From assembly GCA_050010255.1 (NCBI GenBank), contig JBEKLJ010000060.1:1-16546 (forward strand): a DNA stretch of 16,546 bases, given 5' to 3'. This stretch comes from JBEKLJ01 sp050010255 (GTDB taxonomy: Bacteria > Acidobacteriota > Terriglobia > Bryobacterales > Bryobacteraceae). Shown here piece by piece: positions 10,251 to 16,546 of this stretch (position 1 is the stretch's first letter; every line of letters starts with the position of its first letter). The position numbers were made by a program, and so were the translations under genes. The notes beneath the pieces are model-generated. The model was not told the DNA's origin. It made no database searches and was given only the letters and a program-made list of their open reading frames with translations.

Positions 10251-13124
10251 ATGTCTGCCCTGGTCTTCAGCCATCTGCTCGTCGCCGTGGCCGCCGCCGC
10301 GCTGGTGTGCCTCTGGGCCTGGAAGCGGCGGGCGGCTGAGGCGCCGTATCGGCCCCTGTTCGACGAGGCGCCGGTCCCCTACCAGCAGGTTGACCGCGAC
10401 GGCGTCGTCCGGCGCGTGAACCGCGCGCAGTGCGAGTTGATGGGACTCCGGCCGGGGGACCTTCTCGGCGAGCCGGTCTGGGCGTTCGCCGCCCCGGAGG
10501 AGCACGAGACTTGCCGTGCCGGGTTTATGCGAATGCTGGAGGGCCAGCCGGCCGCGACCGTCCTGGAATACGGGCTGGTGCGGGCGGATGGCAGGCGCAG
10601 GATGGTCCGGGCCTTCGGGACGCCGGTCCGGGACGCCCGCGGGGGCTTGGCCGGCTTGCTCGTTGCCACGCTGGACGCCACCGCCTGCCACGATACCGAG
10701 CTCGCCCTGCGGGAGAGCGTAGCCCACTACCGGAACCTGTTCGAGAACTCCCCCATCGGCATCTACCGCACCACGCCCGATGGGAGAATCCTGCTGGCCA
10801 ATCCCGCCCTGGCGGCCATGCTCGGCTACAGCTCGGTTGAGGAACTGGCCATGTGCAATCTCGAACAAGAGGGTTGTGGGCCGCGTTACGACCGCAATGC
10901 CTTCAAGCAGGCGGTCGAGCGCGAGGGCGCGATCCGGGGCCAGGAAGCGCTGTGGACGAAGCGCGACGGCCGCCTGGTCTTCGTCCGTGAGAGTGCCACG
11001 GTGGCTCGGGACGAGGCCGGGCGGGTGCGGTTTTACGAGGGCACGGCCGAAGACGTCAGCGCGTGCAAGCAGGCCGAGGCGGCGCTGCGGGAAACCAGCG
11101 GCAGGCTGGAGGCGGTGATCCGCGCCTCACCGCTGGCCATCTGGTCGCTCGATCGCGATGCCACGGTTCGGATCTGGAACCCCGCCGCCGAAGCCATGTT
11201 CGGCTGGAGCCAAAGCGAGGTCATAGGCCGCCCCCTGCCCATCGCGCCTCCCGAAAGGCAGACCGATTTCTTAGCGGATCTCGAGCGCTGCCGGGAGCGC
11301 GCGCCGGCGGACGGCATCGAACGCGAGGCGGCACGCAAGGATGGTTCGCGTCTCCTCCTCGGCATCTGGACGGCCCCGCTGAACGACCTGGAGGGGGCGC
11401 CGGCGGGGACCCTCAGCGTCGCCGCCGACATCACGGAGCGCCAGCGCCGCGATCAGTTGCTGCGCGAGAGCGAGCAACGCTACCGCGAGCTTTTCGAGAA
11501 CGCCCAGGACGTCGTTTTCTCGATGGACCTGCGCGGCAACCTGCGCGCGGTGAACAAGGCCGCCGAGCACGCCACGGGCTACCGGCGACAGGAGCTGCTG
11601 ACGATGAACCTGGCCTCGCTGCTGGCGCCGGGCCAGATGGAGCGCGCGCGCGAGGTGATCGAGGAGATACTCGCGGGCGGGCCTCCGGTGCCGCGGCAGT
11701 TCACCGTCGCAACCGCGGACGGCCGCTTGCTGCCGTTCGAGGTCGGCACGCGGCTGGAGTTCGACAACGGGCGCCCGGCGGGCCTGCAGGGCATCGCCCG
11801 CGACATCACCGAACGCAACCGCTGGCAGCAGCAGATCGAGCAATCCGCGCACGAGCTTCAGCAGAAGAACACGGAGCTGGAAACGGCGCTGGCGGCCGCG
11901 CACGAAGCCACCGAGGCCAAGAGCTGCTTCTTGGCGAACATGAGCCACGAGATCCGGACGCCGATGAACGGCGTAATGGGCATGGCGGAACTATTGCTGG
12001 GGACGCCGCTGGCCGCCGAGCAGCGCGAATGCGCCGAGACCATCAAGCAGTCGGCCGAGGCGCTGCTGGTGGTGATCGACGACATCCTCGACATCTCGAA
12101 GATCGAAGCCGGCAGGCTCGAGCTCCATCCGGTCATTTTCGACCCGCGCGAGCCAGTCGAGGGAGTCGTGGCGCTCCTGCGCGCCCAGGCGCAGCGAAAG
12201 CGCTTGGGGTTGGTTTCGACGGTCGAGGAGCGGGTTCCGCACTGTTTGCGCGGCGATCCGGCGCGCTTGCGCCAGGTGCTCATTAACCTGCTCGGTAATG
12301 CGGTCAAGTTCACCGAGCAGGGGCAGGTCACGGCCACCGTGACGCTGGAGGAGGAGTCTCCCTCCACCGCGACGGTGCGCTTCGTGGTCCAGGACACGGG
12401 GATCGGGATCCCCCATGAGCACACGCCCGACCTGTTCCAGAGCTTCACCCAAGCGGACAGCTCCACGACCCGGAAGTACGGAGGAAGCGGCCTCGGTCTG
12501 GCGATCTCCAAGCAGCTCGTGGAAATGATGGGCGGCCAGATCGGCTTCGAGAGCGAGTCCGGCCAGGGCTCGACGTTCTGGTTCGTGGTCCCCCTGGAGA
12601 AGTGCGTCTCGCCATCCGCCGGGCCGGCCGCGGTGAAGGACATCGAGGCACTCGGGGCCGCACTGCGCCGTCCGGGGCCGGCCAGCGTCCGCGTGTTGCT
12701 GGCCGAGGACAACCGAGTGAACCGGACGATCGCGCTGCGCATGCTGGAGCGGTCCGGCTACCAGGCCGACGCGGTCTCCAACGGCCTGCTGGTCGTCGAA
12801 GCGGCGCTGAGCGGCCGCTACGACATCGTCCTCATGGACGTCCACATGCCGGAGATGGACGGTCTCCAGGCCACGGCCGAGATCCGCCGGCGCGAAACTG
12901 GGCAGCGGCTCCCCATCGTCGCGATGACGGCCCGGGCCATGGCCGGCGATCGCGAGGGTTGCCTGGAGGCGGGCATGGACGACTATTTGAGCAAGCCGGT
13001 GCGGCGCGAGGAGCTGGTCAACGCCATCGAGCGCTGTCTCAGGCCGAAAAACCCGCCACCGCCGTCGCAATCACCGTGTCAATCAGTTGCTCCCGCTCCA
13101 CCCACGGAAACTGGTCGTGGATGA
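10251..13124 (+). CDS. Hybrid sensor histidine kinase with four PAS domains and a C-terminal receiver
   Basis: A 957-residue membrane-anchored signalling protein. Residues 5-24 form one hydrophobic N-terminal helix followed by W-K-R-R, so it is probably anchored by a single segment with the bulk in the cytoplasm. Four PAS domains follow (about 33-145, 158-280, 286-405 and 411-530); two end in the typical D-I-T-E-R. A coiled-coil linker (530-556) leads to HisKA with phospho-acceptor H566 in M-S-H-E-I-R-T-P-M-N-G. The HATPase domain has L-L-G-N-A-V-K-F-T (N box), D-T-G-I-G-I-P (G1) and G-G-S-G-L-G-L-A-I (G2). The receiver (813-930) has A-E-D-N, phospho-acceptor D863 in L-M-D-V-H-M-P-E-M-D-G, the T in M-T-A-R, and the S-K-P lysine. 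An Hpt partner and output regulator are not in the window. The GTG at 10227 is an alternative start. The last 25 residues are Pro/Ser-rich and encoded opposite tetR, overlapping it by 86 bp. Confidence 0.94.
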   Translation: MSALVFSHLLVAVAAAALVCLWAWKRRAAEAPYRPLFDEAPVPYQQVDRDGVVRRVNRAQCELMGLRPGDLLGEPVWAFAAPEEHETCRAGFMRMLEGQPAATVLEYGLVRADGRRRMVRAFGTPVRDARGGLAGLLVATLDATACHDTELALRESVAHYRNLFENSPIGIYRTTPDGRILLANPALAAMLGYSSVEELAMCNLEQEGCGPRYDRNAFKQAVEREGAIRGQEALWTKRDGRLVFVRESATVARDEAGRVRFYEGTAEDVSACKQAEAALRETSGRLEAVIRASPLAIWSLDRDATVRIWNPAAEAMFGWSQSEVIGRPLPIAPPERQTDFLADLERCRERAPADGIEREAARKDGSRLLLGIWTAPLNDLEGAPAGTLSVAADITERQRRDQLLRESEQRYRELFENAQDVVFSMDLRGNLRAVNKAAEHATGYRRQELLTMNLASLLAPGQMERAREVIEEILAGGPPVPRQFTVATADGRLLPFEVGTRLEFDNGRPAGLQGIARDITERNRWQQQIEQSAHELQQKNTELETALAAAHEATEAKSCFLANMSHEIRTPMNGVMGMAELLLGTPLAAEQRECAETIKQSAEALLVVIDDILDISKIEAGRLELHPVIFDPREPVEGVVALLRAQAQRKRLGLVSTVEERVPHCLRGDPARLRQVLINLLGNAVKFTEQGQVTATVTLEEESPSTATVRFVVQDTGIGIPHEHTPDLFQSFTQADSSTTRKYGGSGLGLAISKQLVEMMGGQIGFESESGQGSTFWFVVPLEKCVSPSAGPAAVKDIEALGAALRRPGPASVRVLLAEDNRVNRTIALRMLERSGYQADAVSNGLLVVEAALSGRYDIVLMDVHMPEMDGLQATAEIRRRETGQRLPIVAMTARAMAGDREGCLEAGMDDYLSKPVRREELVNAIERCLRPKNPPPPSQSPCQSVAPAPPTETGRG

Positions 13125-13635
13125 TCAGCAGGGAGGTGACGCCGTGCACGGCGGCCAACAACGTCTGCGCCGCGGTGCTCACGTCCACGGAGCGAAACCG
13201 GCCGCTCTTCACGCACTCCTCCACCGTGCTCCTCAACCAGCTATAAACTCTCCAGGCAGTCGGCCGTTCGCGCTCCACCGGGCCGTGCTGCGCGGTGAGA
13301 AGCGCCAGCCTGTAGTCGTTCGGGTTCCTCAGCCCGAAATCGACGTAGGTGCGCAGGCCCCGGCTCAGCCGCTCGACGGGGTCGCCGGACTCGGCCATGA
13401 TCCGCTCGGTTTCCCGAAGCAGGGGGGCGAACACCTCCTCGGACAGCCGGTTCAGTAGGTCGGCCTTGTCGCGGAAATAGAGGTAAATCGTCGTCGGCGA
13501 GTACTCGATCCTCTCGGCGATCTTGCGCATGGAAACGCTCTCATACCCTTCCTTGACGAAGACCTCGCGGGCCGCGTCCAGGATCTGGCGCCGCATGAAC
13601 TCCTTGTGCCGTGTCAGCCGTTCCGAAACTCCCAT
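13039..13635 (-). CDS. TetR/AcrR family transcriptional regulator
   Basis: A 198-residue one-component repressor-type regulator. The N-terminal DNA-binding domain is clear: R-R-Q-I-L-D-A-A-R-E-V-F (15-26), G-Y-E-S-V-S-M-R-K-I-A-E-R-I (30-43) and the recognition helix region Y-S-P-T-T-I-Y-L-Y-F-R-D-K (45-57). The rest is an all-helical ligand/dimer domain (Y-V-D-F-G-L-R-N-P-N-D-Y-R-L resembles the TetR_C subgroup with a WHG-like region). The ATG at 13635 has GGAG 7 nt upstream. It lies 50 nt after the murQ stop in the same direction and may be co-transcribed, with its 3' end overlapping the kinase gene. Target and ligand are unknown; no efflux pump is adjacent. Confidence 0.92.
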   Translation of the reverse strand: MGVSERLTRHKEFMRRQILDAAREVFVKEGYESVSMRKIAERIEYSPTTIYLYFRDKADLLNRLSEEVFAPLLRETERIMAESGDPVERLSRGLRTYVDFGLRNPNDYRLALLTAQHGPVERERPTAWRVYSWLRSTVEECVKSGRFRSVDVSTAAQTLLAAVHGVTSLLIIHDQFPWVEREQLIDTVIATAVAGFSA

Positions 13636-13685
13636 ACGTGTGCTCCACTGTAACGCAGAACGGGGAAGGGTGCGGGCAGCCTGGC

Positions 13686-14579
13686 TCAGGAACGCCTCAG
13701 GGCTTCCGAGACGCGCCCGCCCGAGGCCTCCAGAAGCCTCTCCGCCCGGTCCCGAGTCACTCCCAGCCGCGCCATCACGATCGCCGTCTTGACCGAGCCG
13801 CCGGCAGCGGCCAGAAGCCGCGCCGCCTGCTCGCGCCCGACGCCGGCCGCCTCGGCGACGACGCGCTCGGCCCGGTCGCGCAGCTTGGCGCTGTTCGGCT
13901 GGACGTTGACCATGAGGTTGCCATAGACGTGCCCCAGCCGGATCATGGCCGCGGTGCTGAGCATGTTCAGCACCAGCTTGGTGGCGGTGCCCGCCTTCAG
14001 GCGGGTCGAGCCGGCGATGACCTCGGGCCCGACCAGCACCTCGATCGGGATCTCGCAGGCGCCTGACAGCTCGGAGCCGGGAGTGCAACTGATGCCGATC
14101 GTCGCCGCGCCCAGCGCGCGGGCCCTGGCGGCTGCCCCCAGGACGTAGGGCGTCCGTCCGCTGGCGGCGATGGCGACCAGCGCGTCCGCGGCGCCGAATC
14201 CGCGCGCCTCCAGGTCGCTTGCTCCCAGCGCGGGATCGTCTTCGCTGGCCTCGCTGGCGCGCGCCAGCGCCGCCTCGCCGCCGGCGATGACGCCCTGGAC
14301 CAGGCCGGGCGCAACGTTGAACGTCGGCGGGCACTCGGCCGCGTCCAGAACGCCGAGTCGGCCGCTCGACCCTGCGCCAATGTAGAAAAGCCGGCCGCCG
14401 CGACCCAGCCGGGCGACGATCGCCTCCACCGCCCTGGCGATCTGCGGAATCGCCGCCGCGACGGCCTCGGCCACCTTGCGGTCCTCGGCGTTGAGAATGC
14501 CGAGGATCTCCTCGGTCGGGCGCGCGTCGATGCCTTCGGAGGCCGGGTTGCGCTGCTCGGTCAGAAGCCTTTCGAGCAT
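13686..14579 (-). CDS. murQ: N-acetylmuramic acid 6-phosphate etherase
   Basis: Cleaves the D-lactyl ether of MurNAc-6-phosphate to GlcNAc-6-phosphate and lactate, a cytoplasmic step of peptidoglycan recycling or MurNAc use. The 297-residue length is typical. The SIS domain has Y-I-G-A-G-S-S-G-R-L-G-V-L-D (66-79), the catalytic Glu in A-E-C-P-P-T-F (E82) and the second active-site Glu in S-E-D-D (E113). I-A-A-S-G-R-T-P-Y-V, T-R-L-K-A-G-T-A-T-K-L-V-L-N-M-L-S-T and V-Y-G-N-L-M-V are strong MurQ signatures. The C-terminal helical (UBA-like) part is intact. The ATG at 14579 is 44 nt after the cysK stop, with only a weak GGA ribosome binding site. No other recycling gene (anmK, nagA, murP) is adjacent. 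Confidence 0.96.
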   Translation of the reverse strand: MLERLLTEQRNPASEGIDARPTEEILGILNAEDRKVAEAVAAAIPQIARAVEAIVARLGRGGRLFYIGAGSSGRLGVLDAAECPPTFNVAPGLVQGVIAGGEAALARASEASEDDPALGASDLEARGFGAADALVAIAASGRTPYVLGAAARARALGAATIGISCTPGSELSGACEIPIEVLVGPEVIAGSTRLKAGTATKLVLNMLSTAAMIRLGHVYGNLMVNVQPNSAKLRDRAERVVAEAAGVGREQAARLLAAAGGSVKTAIVMARLGVTRDRAERLLEASGGRVSEALRRS

Positions 14580-14623
14580 TTCCGGTCTTATCTTACCCGG
14601 AACGCGGCGGCCGGGGCTGGGGT

Positions 14624-15574
14624 TCAGCCCAGATGCTCAAAGAGCACCGTGCTCAGGTAGCGCTCGCCGCTGTCGGGCAGTATGGCGACGATCGTCTTGC
14701 CAATGGATTCGGGCCGCCGCGCGATTCTCACGGCCACGGCCACCGCGGCTCCGCTCGAGATGCCGCTCAGGATCCCCTCTTCGGAGGCCAGCCTGCGCGC
14801 GGTTTCGATCGCCTCGTCATCCGTGACAGTCTCGACGTCGTCCACCAGCGCCAGGTCGAGCGTGTCCGGGATGAAGCCGCCGCCGATGCCCTGGATCTTG
14901 TGCGGCCCGGGCTGGAGCGGCTGGTGGTTCCGCGCCTGCGTGATCACCGGGCTTGTGGCCGGCTCGACCGCCACCGAGCGGATCGCCTTACCCTTGACGC
15001 GCTTAATGAAACGCGAAATCCCGGTCAGCGTGCCGCCGGTGCCGACGCCGCTCACCAGGACGTCGATCGCGCCCTGGGTGTCGTCCCAGATCTCCGGCCC
15101 GGTGGTCTTGAAATGGATGTCGGGGTTGGCCGGATTCTTGAACTGCTGCAGCAGCAGATAGCGGCGCGGGTCGGACTTCTGAATCTCTTCCGCCTTGGCG
15201 ATGGCGCCCTTCATGCCCAGCGCGCCATCGGTCAGCACCAGGCTGGCCCCGAACGCCTTCAGGACCTTGCGGCGCTCAATGGACATCGTCTCCGGCATGG
15301 TCAGCGTCAGCGGGTAGCCGCGAGCCGCCGCGACGTAAGCCAGCGCGATCCCGGTGTTGCCGCTGGTCGGCTCCACCAGCTCGACGCCGGGTTTCAGCAG
15401 GCCGCGCTGCTCCGCGTCCCAGACCATCGAGGCGCCAATGCGGCACTTCACCGAGTAGGCCGGGTTTCGGCCTTCGATCTTCGCTAGCACGGTGGCCTTA
15501 GCACCCGCCGGGAGCCGGTTCAGCCGGACCAGCGGCGTGCGGCCGATCGACAACGAGTTGTCTGTGTAGAACAC
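14624..15574 (-). CDS. cysK: Cysteine synthase A (O-acetylserine sulfhydrylase)
   Basis: PLP-dependent enzyme making L-cysteine from O-acetylserine and sulfide in the cytoplasm. The 316-residue protein follows enteric CysK closely: T-P-L-V-R-L-N (13-19), the PLP lysine K43 in N-P-A-Y-S-V-K-C-R-I-G, the substrate loop E-P-T-S-G-N-T-G-I-A-L, T-M-P-E-T-M-S-I-E-R-R-K, the PLP-phosphate loop G-V-G-T-G-G-T-L-T-G, and G-I-S-S-G-A-A-V-A. S-V-K-C-R and the M-S-I-E-R-R-K block favour CysK over CysM or CBS. It ends at Y-L-S-T-V-L-F-E-H-L-G, about 6-10 residues shorter than the E. coli enzyme. The start is GTG at 15574, with AAGGAG 9 nt upstream and no better ATG. No cysE is adjacent. A strong palindromic leader precedes it. 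Confidence 0.95.
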   Translation of the reverse strand: MFYTDNSLSIGRTPLVRLNRLPAGAKATVLAKIEGRNPAYSVKCRIGASMVWDAEQRGLLKPGVELVEPTSGNTGIALAYVAAARGYPLTLTMPETMSIERRKVLKAFGASLVLTDGALGMKGAIAKAEEIQKSDPRRYLLLQQFKNPANPDIHFKTTGPEIWDDTQGAIDVLVSGVGTGGTLTGISRFIKRVKGKAIRSVAVEPATSPVITQARNHQPLQPGPHKIQGIGGGFIPDTLDLALVDDVETVTDDEAIETARRLASEEGILSGISSGAAVAVAVRIARRPESIGKTIVAILPDSGERYLSTVLFEHLG

Positions 15575-15594
15575 TTGCGCTCGCTCCTTTCCGG

Positions 15595-15622
15595 GCCGCC
15601 TCCCCCGAGGCGGCGCCGCCTC
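15595..15622 (-). promoter_or_regulatory. Three-arm palindromic leader of cysK (mutually exclusive hairpins)
   Basis: Read on the minus strand, three 8-nt arms occur in order: GAGGCGGC (15622-15615), GCCGCCTC (15614-15607), a GGGG spacer, then GAGGCGGC (15602-15595). Arms 1 and 2 form a perfect 16-bp DNA palindrome. Arms 2 and 3 form an 8-bp RNA hairpin with a GGGG loop, a few nt before the cysK ribosome binding site (AAGGAG, about 15588-15583). It sits just after the probable transcript start, so it could be an operator for a dimeric repressor, an RNA switch, or both. Confidence 0.5.
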
Positions 15623-15631
15623 TCTGAGTCA

Positions 15632-15667
15632 ATCATACCATATTCCATCGAGTATAATACGTATCAA
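15632..15667 (-). promoter_or_regulatory. Probable cysK promoter in an AT-rich patch
   Basis: The patch 15632-15667 is the most AT-rich stretch near cysK. A -10 candidate TATGAT (15637-15632) would start transcription near 15625, immediately before the palindromic leader. TTGATA (15667-15662) is a fair -35 but 24 nt away; with TATGGT (15642-15637) as -10 the spacer is 19 nt. The exact hexamers are uncertain. The plus strand also carries a TATAAT (15653-15658), but no plus-strand gene follows. Confidence 0.4.
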
Positions 15668-15673
15668 CTTGAG

Positions 15674-15693
15674 GCCCGCATGCCCTCGCGGGC
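15674..15693 (-). terminator. Hairpin after the RraA-like gene (possible terminator)
   Basis: GCCCGC (15693-15688) and GCGGGC (15679-15674) form a perfect 6-bp stem with an 8-nt loop, 31 nt beyond the stop codon of the RraA-like gene and just upstream of the cysK promoter patch. There is no clear U-run, so intrinsic termination is uncertain. Confidence 0.35.
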
Positions 15694-15724
15694 TAGACGC
15701 TCCGGGGCGGTGAAGCGCGGAGCC

Positions 15725-16444
15725 TCAGAGCCGGCCGAACCTCTCCACGGCCTCCCGGATGGACCGGTACTTCTCGATGAACGGCAGCATCCGGTGCTCG
15801 GTGTCGTCCAGCTCCTGGGCCTTCTTGAGCACCTCGCCGGCGCGTGCACGCGGCACCACGGCCACGCCGTCTTCATCGGCCACAATAATGTCTCCGGGAT
15901 TCACCCGCACGCCCGCGCACGTCACCGAAACATTCAGGCCGGCGAAGCGGTAGTGGTTGATGGTGGTGGAGGGGACGACGCCGCGGCTGAACACCGGGAA
16001 CTGGAGCCTGCGAATCTGCGGCGTATCGCGCACGGACCCGTCGATCACCGCGCCGGTCAGCCCGCGGTATTTCATCGCGGTCGCCATCAGCGCGCCGACG
16101 GCTCCATAGTCGGCGCCGTCCTCGAGCACCATCACGTAGACGGAGCCAGCCGCCGCGGTGTCTATGGCGTCCAGCATGCCCTGGGAAGCCGTCGCGCCCT
16201 GCTTGTGTTCCTCCTTCTTCAGGAGCACGGTCACCGCGGGTCCGGCGAACTTGGTGGTGAACAACGGGCGCATATCGTGCGCCATGTACGCGCGCTGTCC
16301 GTACAACTGCTCCATGGCATCCGCGACGGAGGCGACCTCGACGGTTCGGAAGCCCTCGATCACGGGATCGCCGGCGGGCTGTGCAATCGCCCAAACCGCC
16401 ATGCTAAGCAGCGAGAAGCTCGCAGCGCACAACGTCCGATTCAT
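15725..16444 (-). CDS. RraA family protein with an N-terminal signal peptide
   Basis: A 239-residue member of the RraA / HMG-CHA aldolase / oxaloacetate decarboxylase-like family, often annotated as demethylmenaquinone methyltransferase-like. Core motifs are L-M-A-T-A-M-K-Y-R-G-L-T-G-A-V-I-D-G-S-V-R-D (119-140), with the conserved Arg139-Asp140 pair used by the aldolases, and the C-terminal V-N-P-G-D-I-I-V-A-D-E-D-G-V-A-V-V-P (181-198). Classical members are cytoplasmic. Here residues 1-21 form a typical Sec signal (M-N-R-T then a hydrophobic stretch ending A-I-A before Q-P-A-G), so the mature protein is probably periplasmic. The ATG at 16444 has AAGGA about 6 nt upstream; an upstream in-frame start at 16480 would bury the signal and is less likely. 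It could be a lyase or decarboxylase acting on an exported hydroxy-keto acid; substrate unknown. Confidence 0.88.
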   Translation of the reverse strand: MNRTLCAASFSLLSMAVWAIAQPAGDPVIEGFRTVEVASVADAMEQLYGQRAYMAHDMRPLFTTKFAGPAVTVLLKKEEHKQGATASQGMLDAIDTAAAGSVYVMVLEDGADYGAVGALMATAMKYRGLTGAVIDGSVRDTPQIRRLQFPVFSRGVVPSTTINHYRFAGLNVSVTCAGVRVNPGDIIVADEDGVAVVPRARAGEVLKKAQELDDTEHRMLPFIEKYRSIREAVERFGRL

Positions 16445-16546
16445 GTCGTTTCCTTTCCGCTCCAGCTCTTCACGTACCAACGACTATAAGGTAGTCAACG
16501 CTCCGCCCGTTCAACGATGCGCAGAGATCCTCGAAGTCCTTCTGAA
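16445..16546 (-). promoter_or_regulatory. Upstream region of the RraA-like gene
   Basis: Minus-strand promoter-like elements are TATAGT (16488-16483) and TTGAAC (16514-16509), but the spacer is 20 nt, longer than ideal. A small inverted repeat GACTA-N5-TAGTC (16482-16496) overlaps the -10. Beyond about 16500 nothing further can be called before the window ends. Confidence 0.3.

Noticed and set aside
11063..12286. 407-codon plus-strand frame within the kinase gene
   Set aside because: A +1/+2 shadow of the PAS and HisKA coding sequence, rich in G/R/A.
13039..14334. Long 431-codon version of the TetR regulator
   Set aside because: The extension is a shadow of murQ. The ATG at 13635 has a ribosome binding site and matches the normal TetR N-terminus and length.
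15653..15658. Plus-strand TATAAT upstream of the RraA-like gene's 3' end
   Set aside because: No good -35 and no plus-strand gene follows; probably part of the AT-rich cysK promoter patch. An antisense transcript cannot be excluded.

Overview
The window is GC-rich DNA (about two thirds G+C by eye) from a Gram-negative-type bacterium. The gene set suggests an Acidobacteriota member, perhaps Bryobacter/Solibacter-like: a Tat-exported Gfo/Idh/MocA oxidoreductase, a signal-peptide-bearing RraA-like protein, a large orphan soluble protein, and multi-PAS hybrid sensor kinases. This placement is inference; there is no rRNA or other marker gene. I found no mobile element, CRISPR array, tRNA or rRNA. 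Coding density is high, and most genes lie on the minus strand.

Layout from left to right. (1) 1-395, minus: the first 131 codons of a Tat-signal Gfo/Idh/MocA oxidoreductase, cut by the window edge. (2) 537-5186, minus, read right to left: a surface-polysaccharide operon of rfbA, rfbC, rfbB and two GT-B glycosyltransferases, tightly packed or overlapping. It makes dTDP-4-keto-6-deoxyglucose and probably its epimerised product, then supplies two sugar transferases. No rmlD/rfbD is present, and the RfbC is a divergent subtype. (3) 5187-5533: a 347-bp divergent intergenic region. (4) 5534-7765, plus: a 743-residue protein I cannot assign to a family. (5) 7810-10144, minus: modB-modC followed by a ThiE/TenI-family gene. 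No modA is present, and modB appears to have a leaderless promoter. (6) 10251-13124, plus: a hybrid histidine kinase with four PAS domains, whose 3' end overlaps the next gene tail to tail. (7) 13039-13635, minus: a TetR-type regulator. (8) 13686-14579, minus: murQ, for peptidoglycan recycling. (9) 14624-15574, minus: cysK, with a striking palindromic leader. (10) 15725-16444, minus: the exported RraA-like protein.

Genes 7-10 are co-directional (RraA-like, cysK, murQ, tetR). cysK has its own probable promoter; murQ and tetR follow with gaps of about 44-50 nt and could be read through from it. The clearest functional unit is the nucleotide-sugar/glycosyltransferase operon. The modBC-tenI cluster is a second operon.

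The less ordinary observations are mostly regulatory: strong GC hairpins at or near the predicted 5' ends of the rfb and cysK transcripts and just before the kinase start codon; a perfect TATAAT only 8 nt upstream of the modB ATG; and a shared GCCGG/CCGGC dyad at the same distance from the starts of the only two plus-strand genes. No clearly new multi-gene system is visible. The 743-residue protein is the best candidate for undescribed biology. All family and motif assignments are by eye; no database search was possible.
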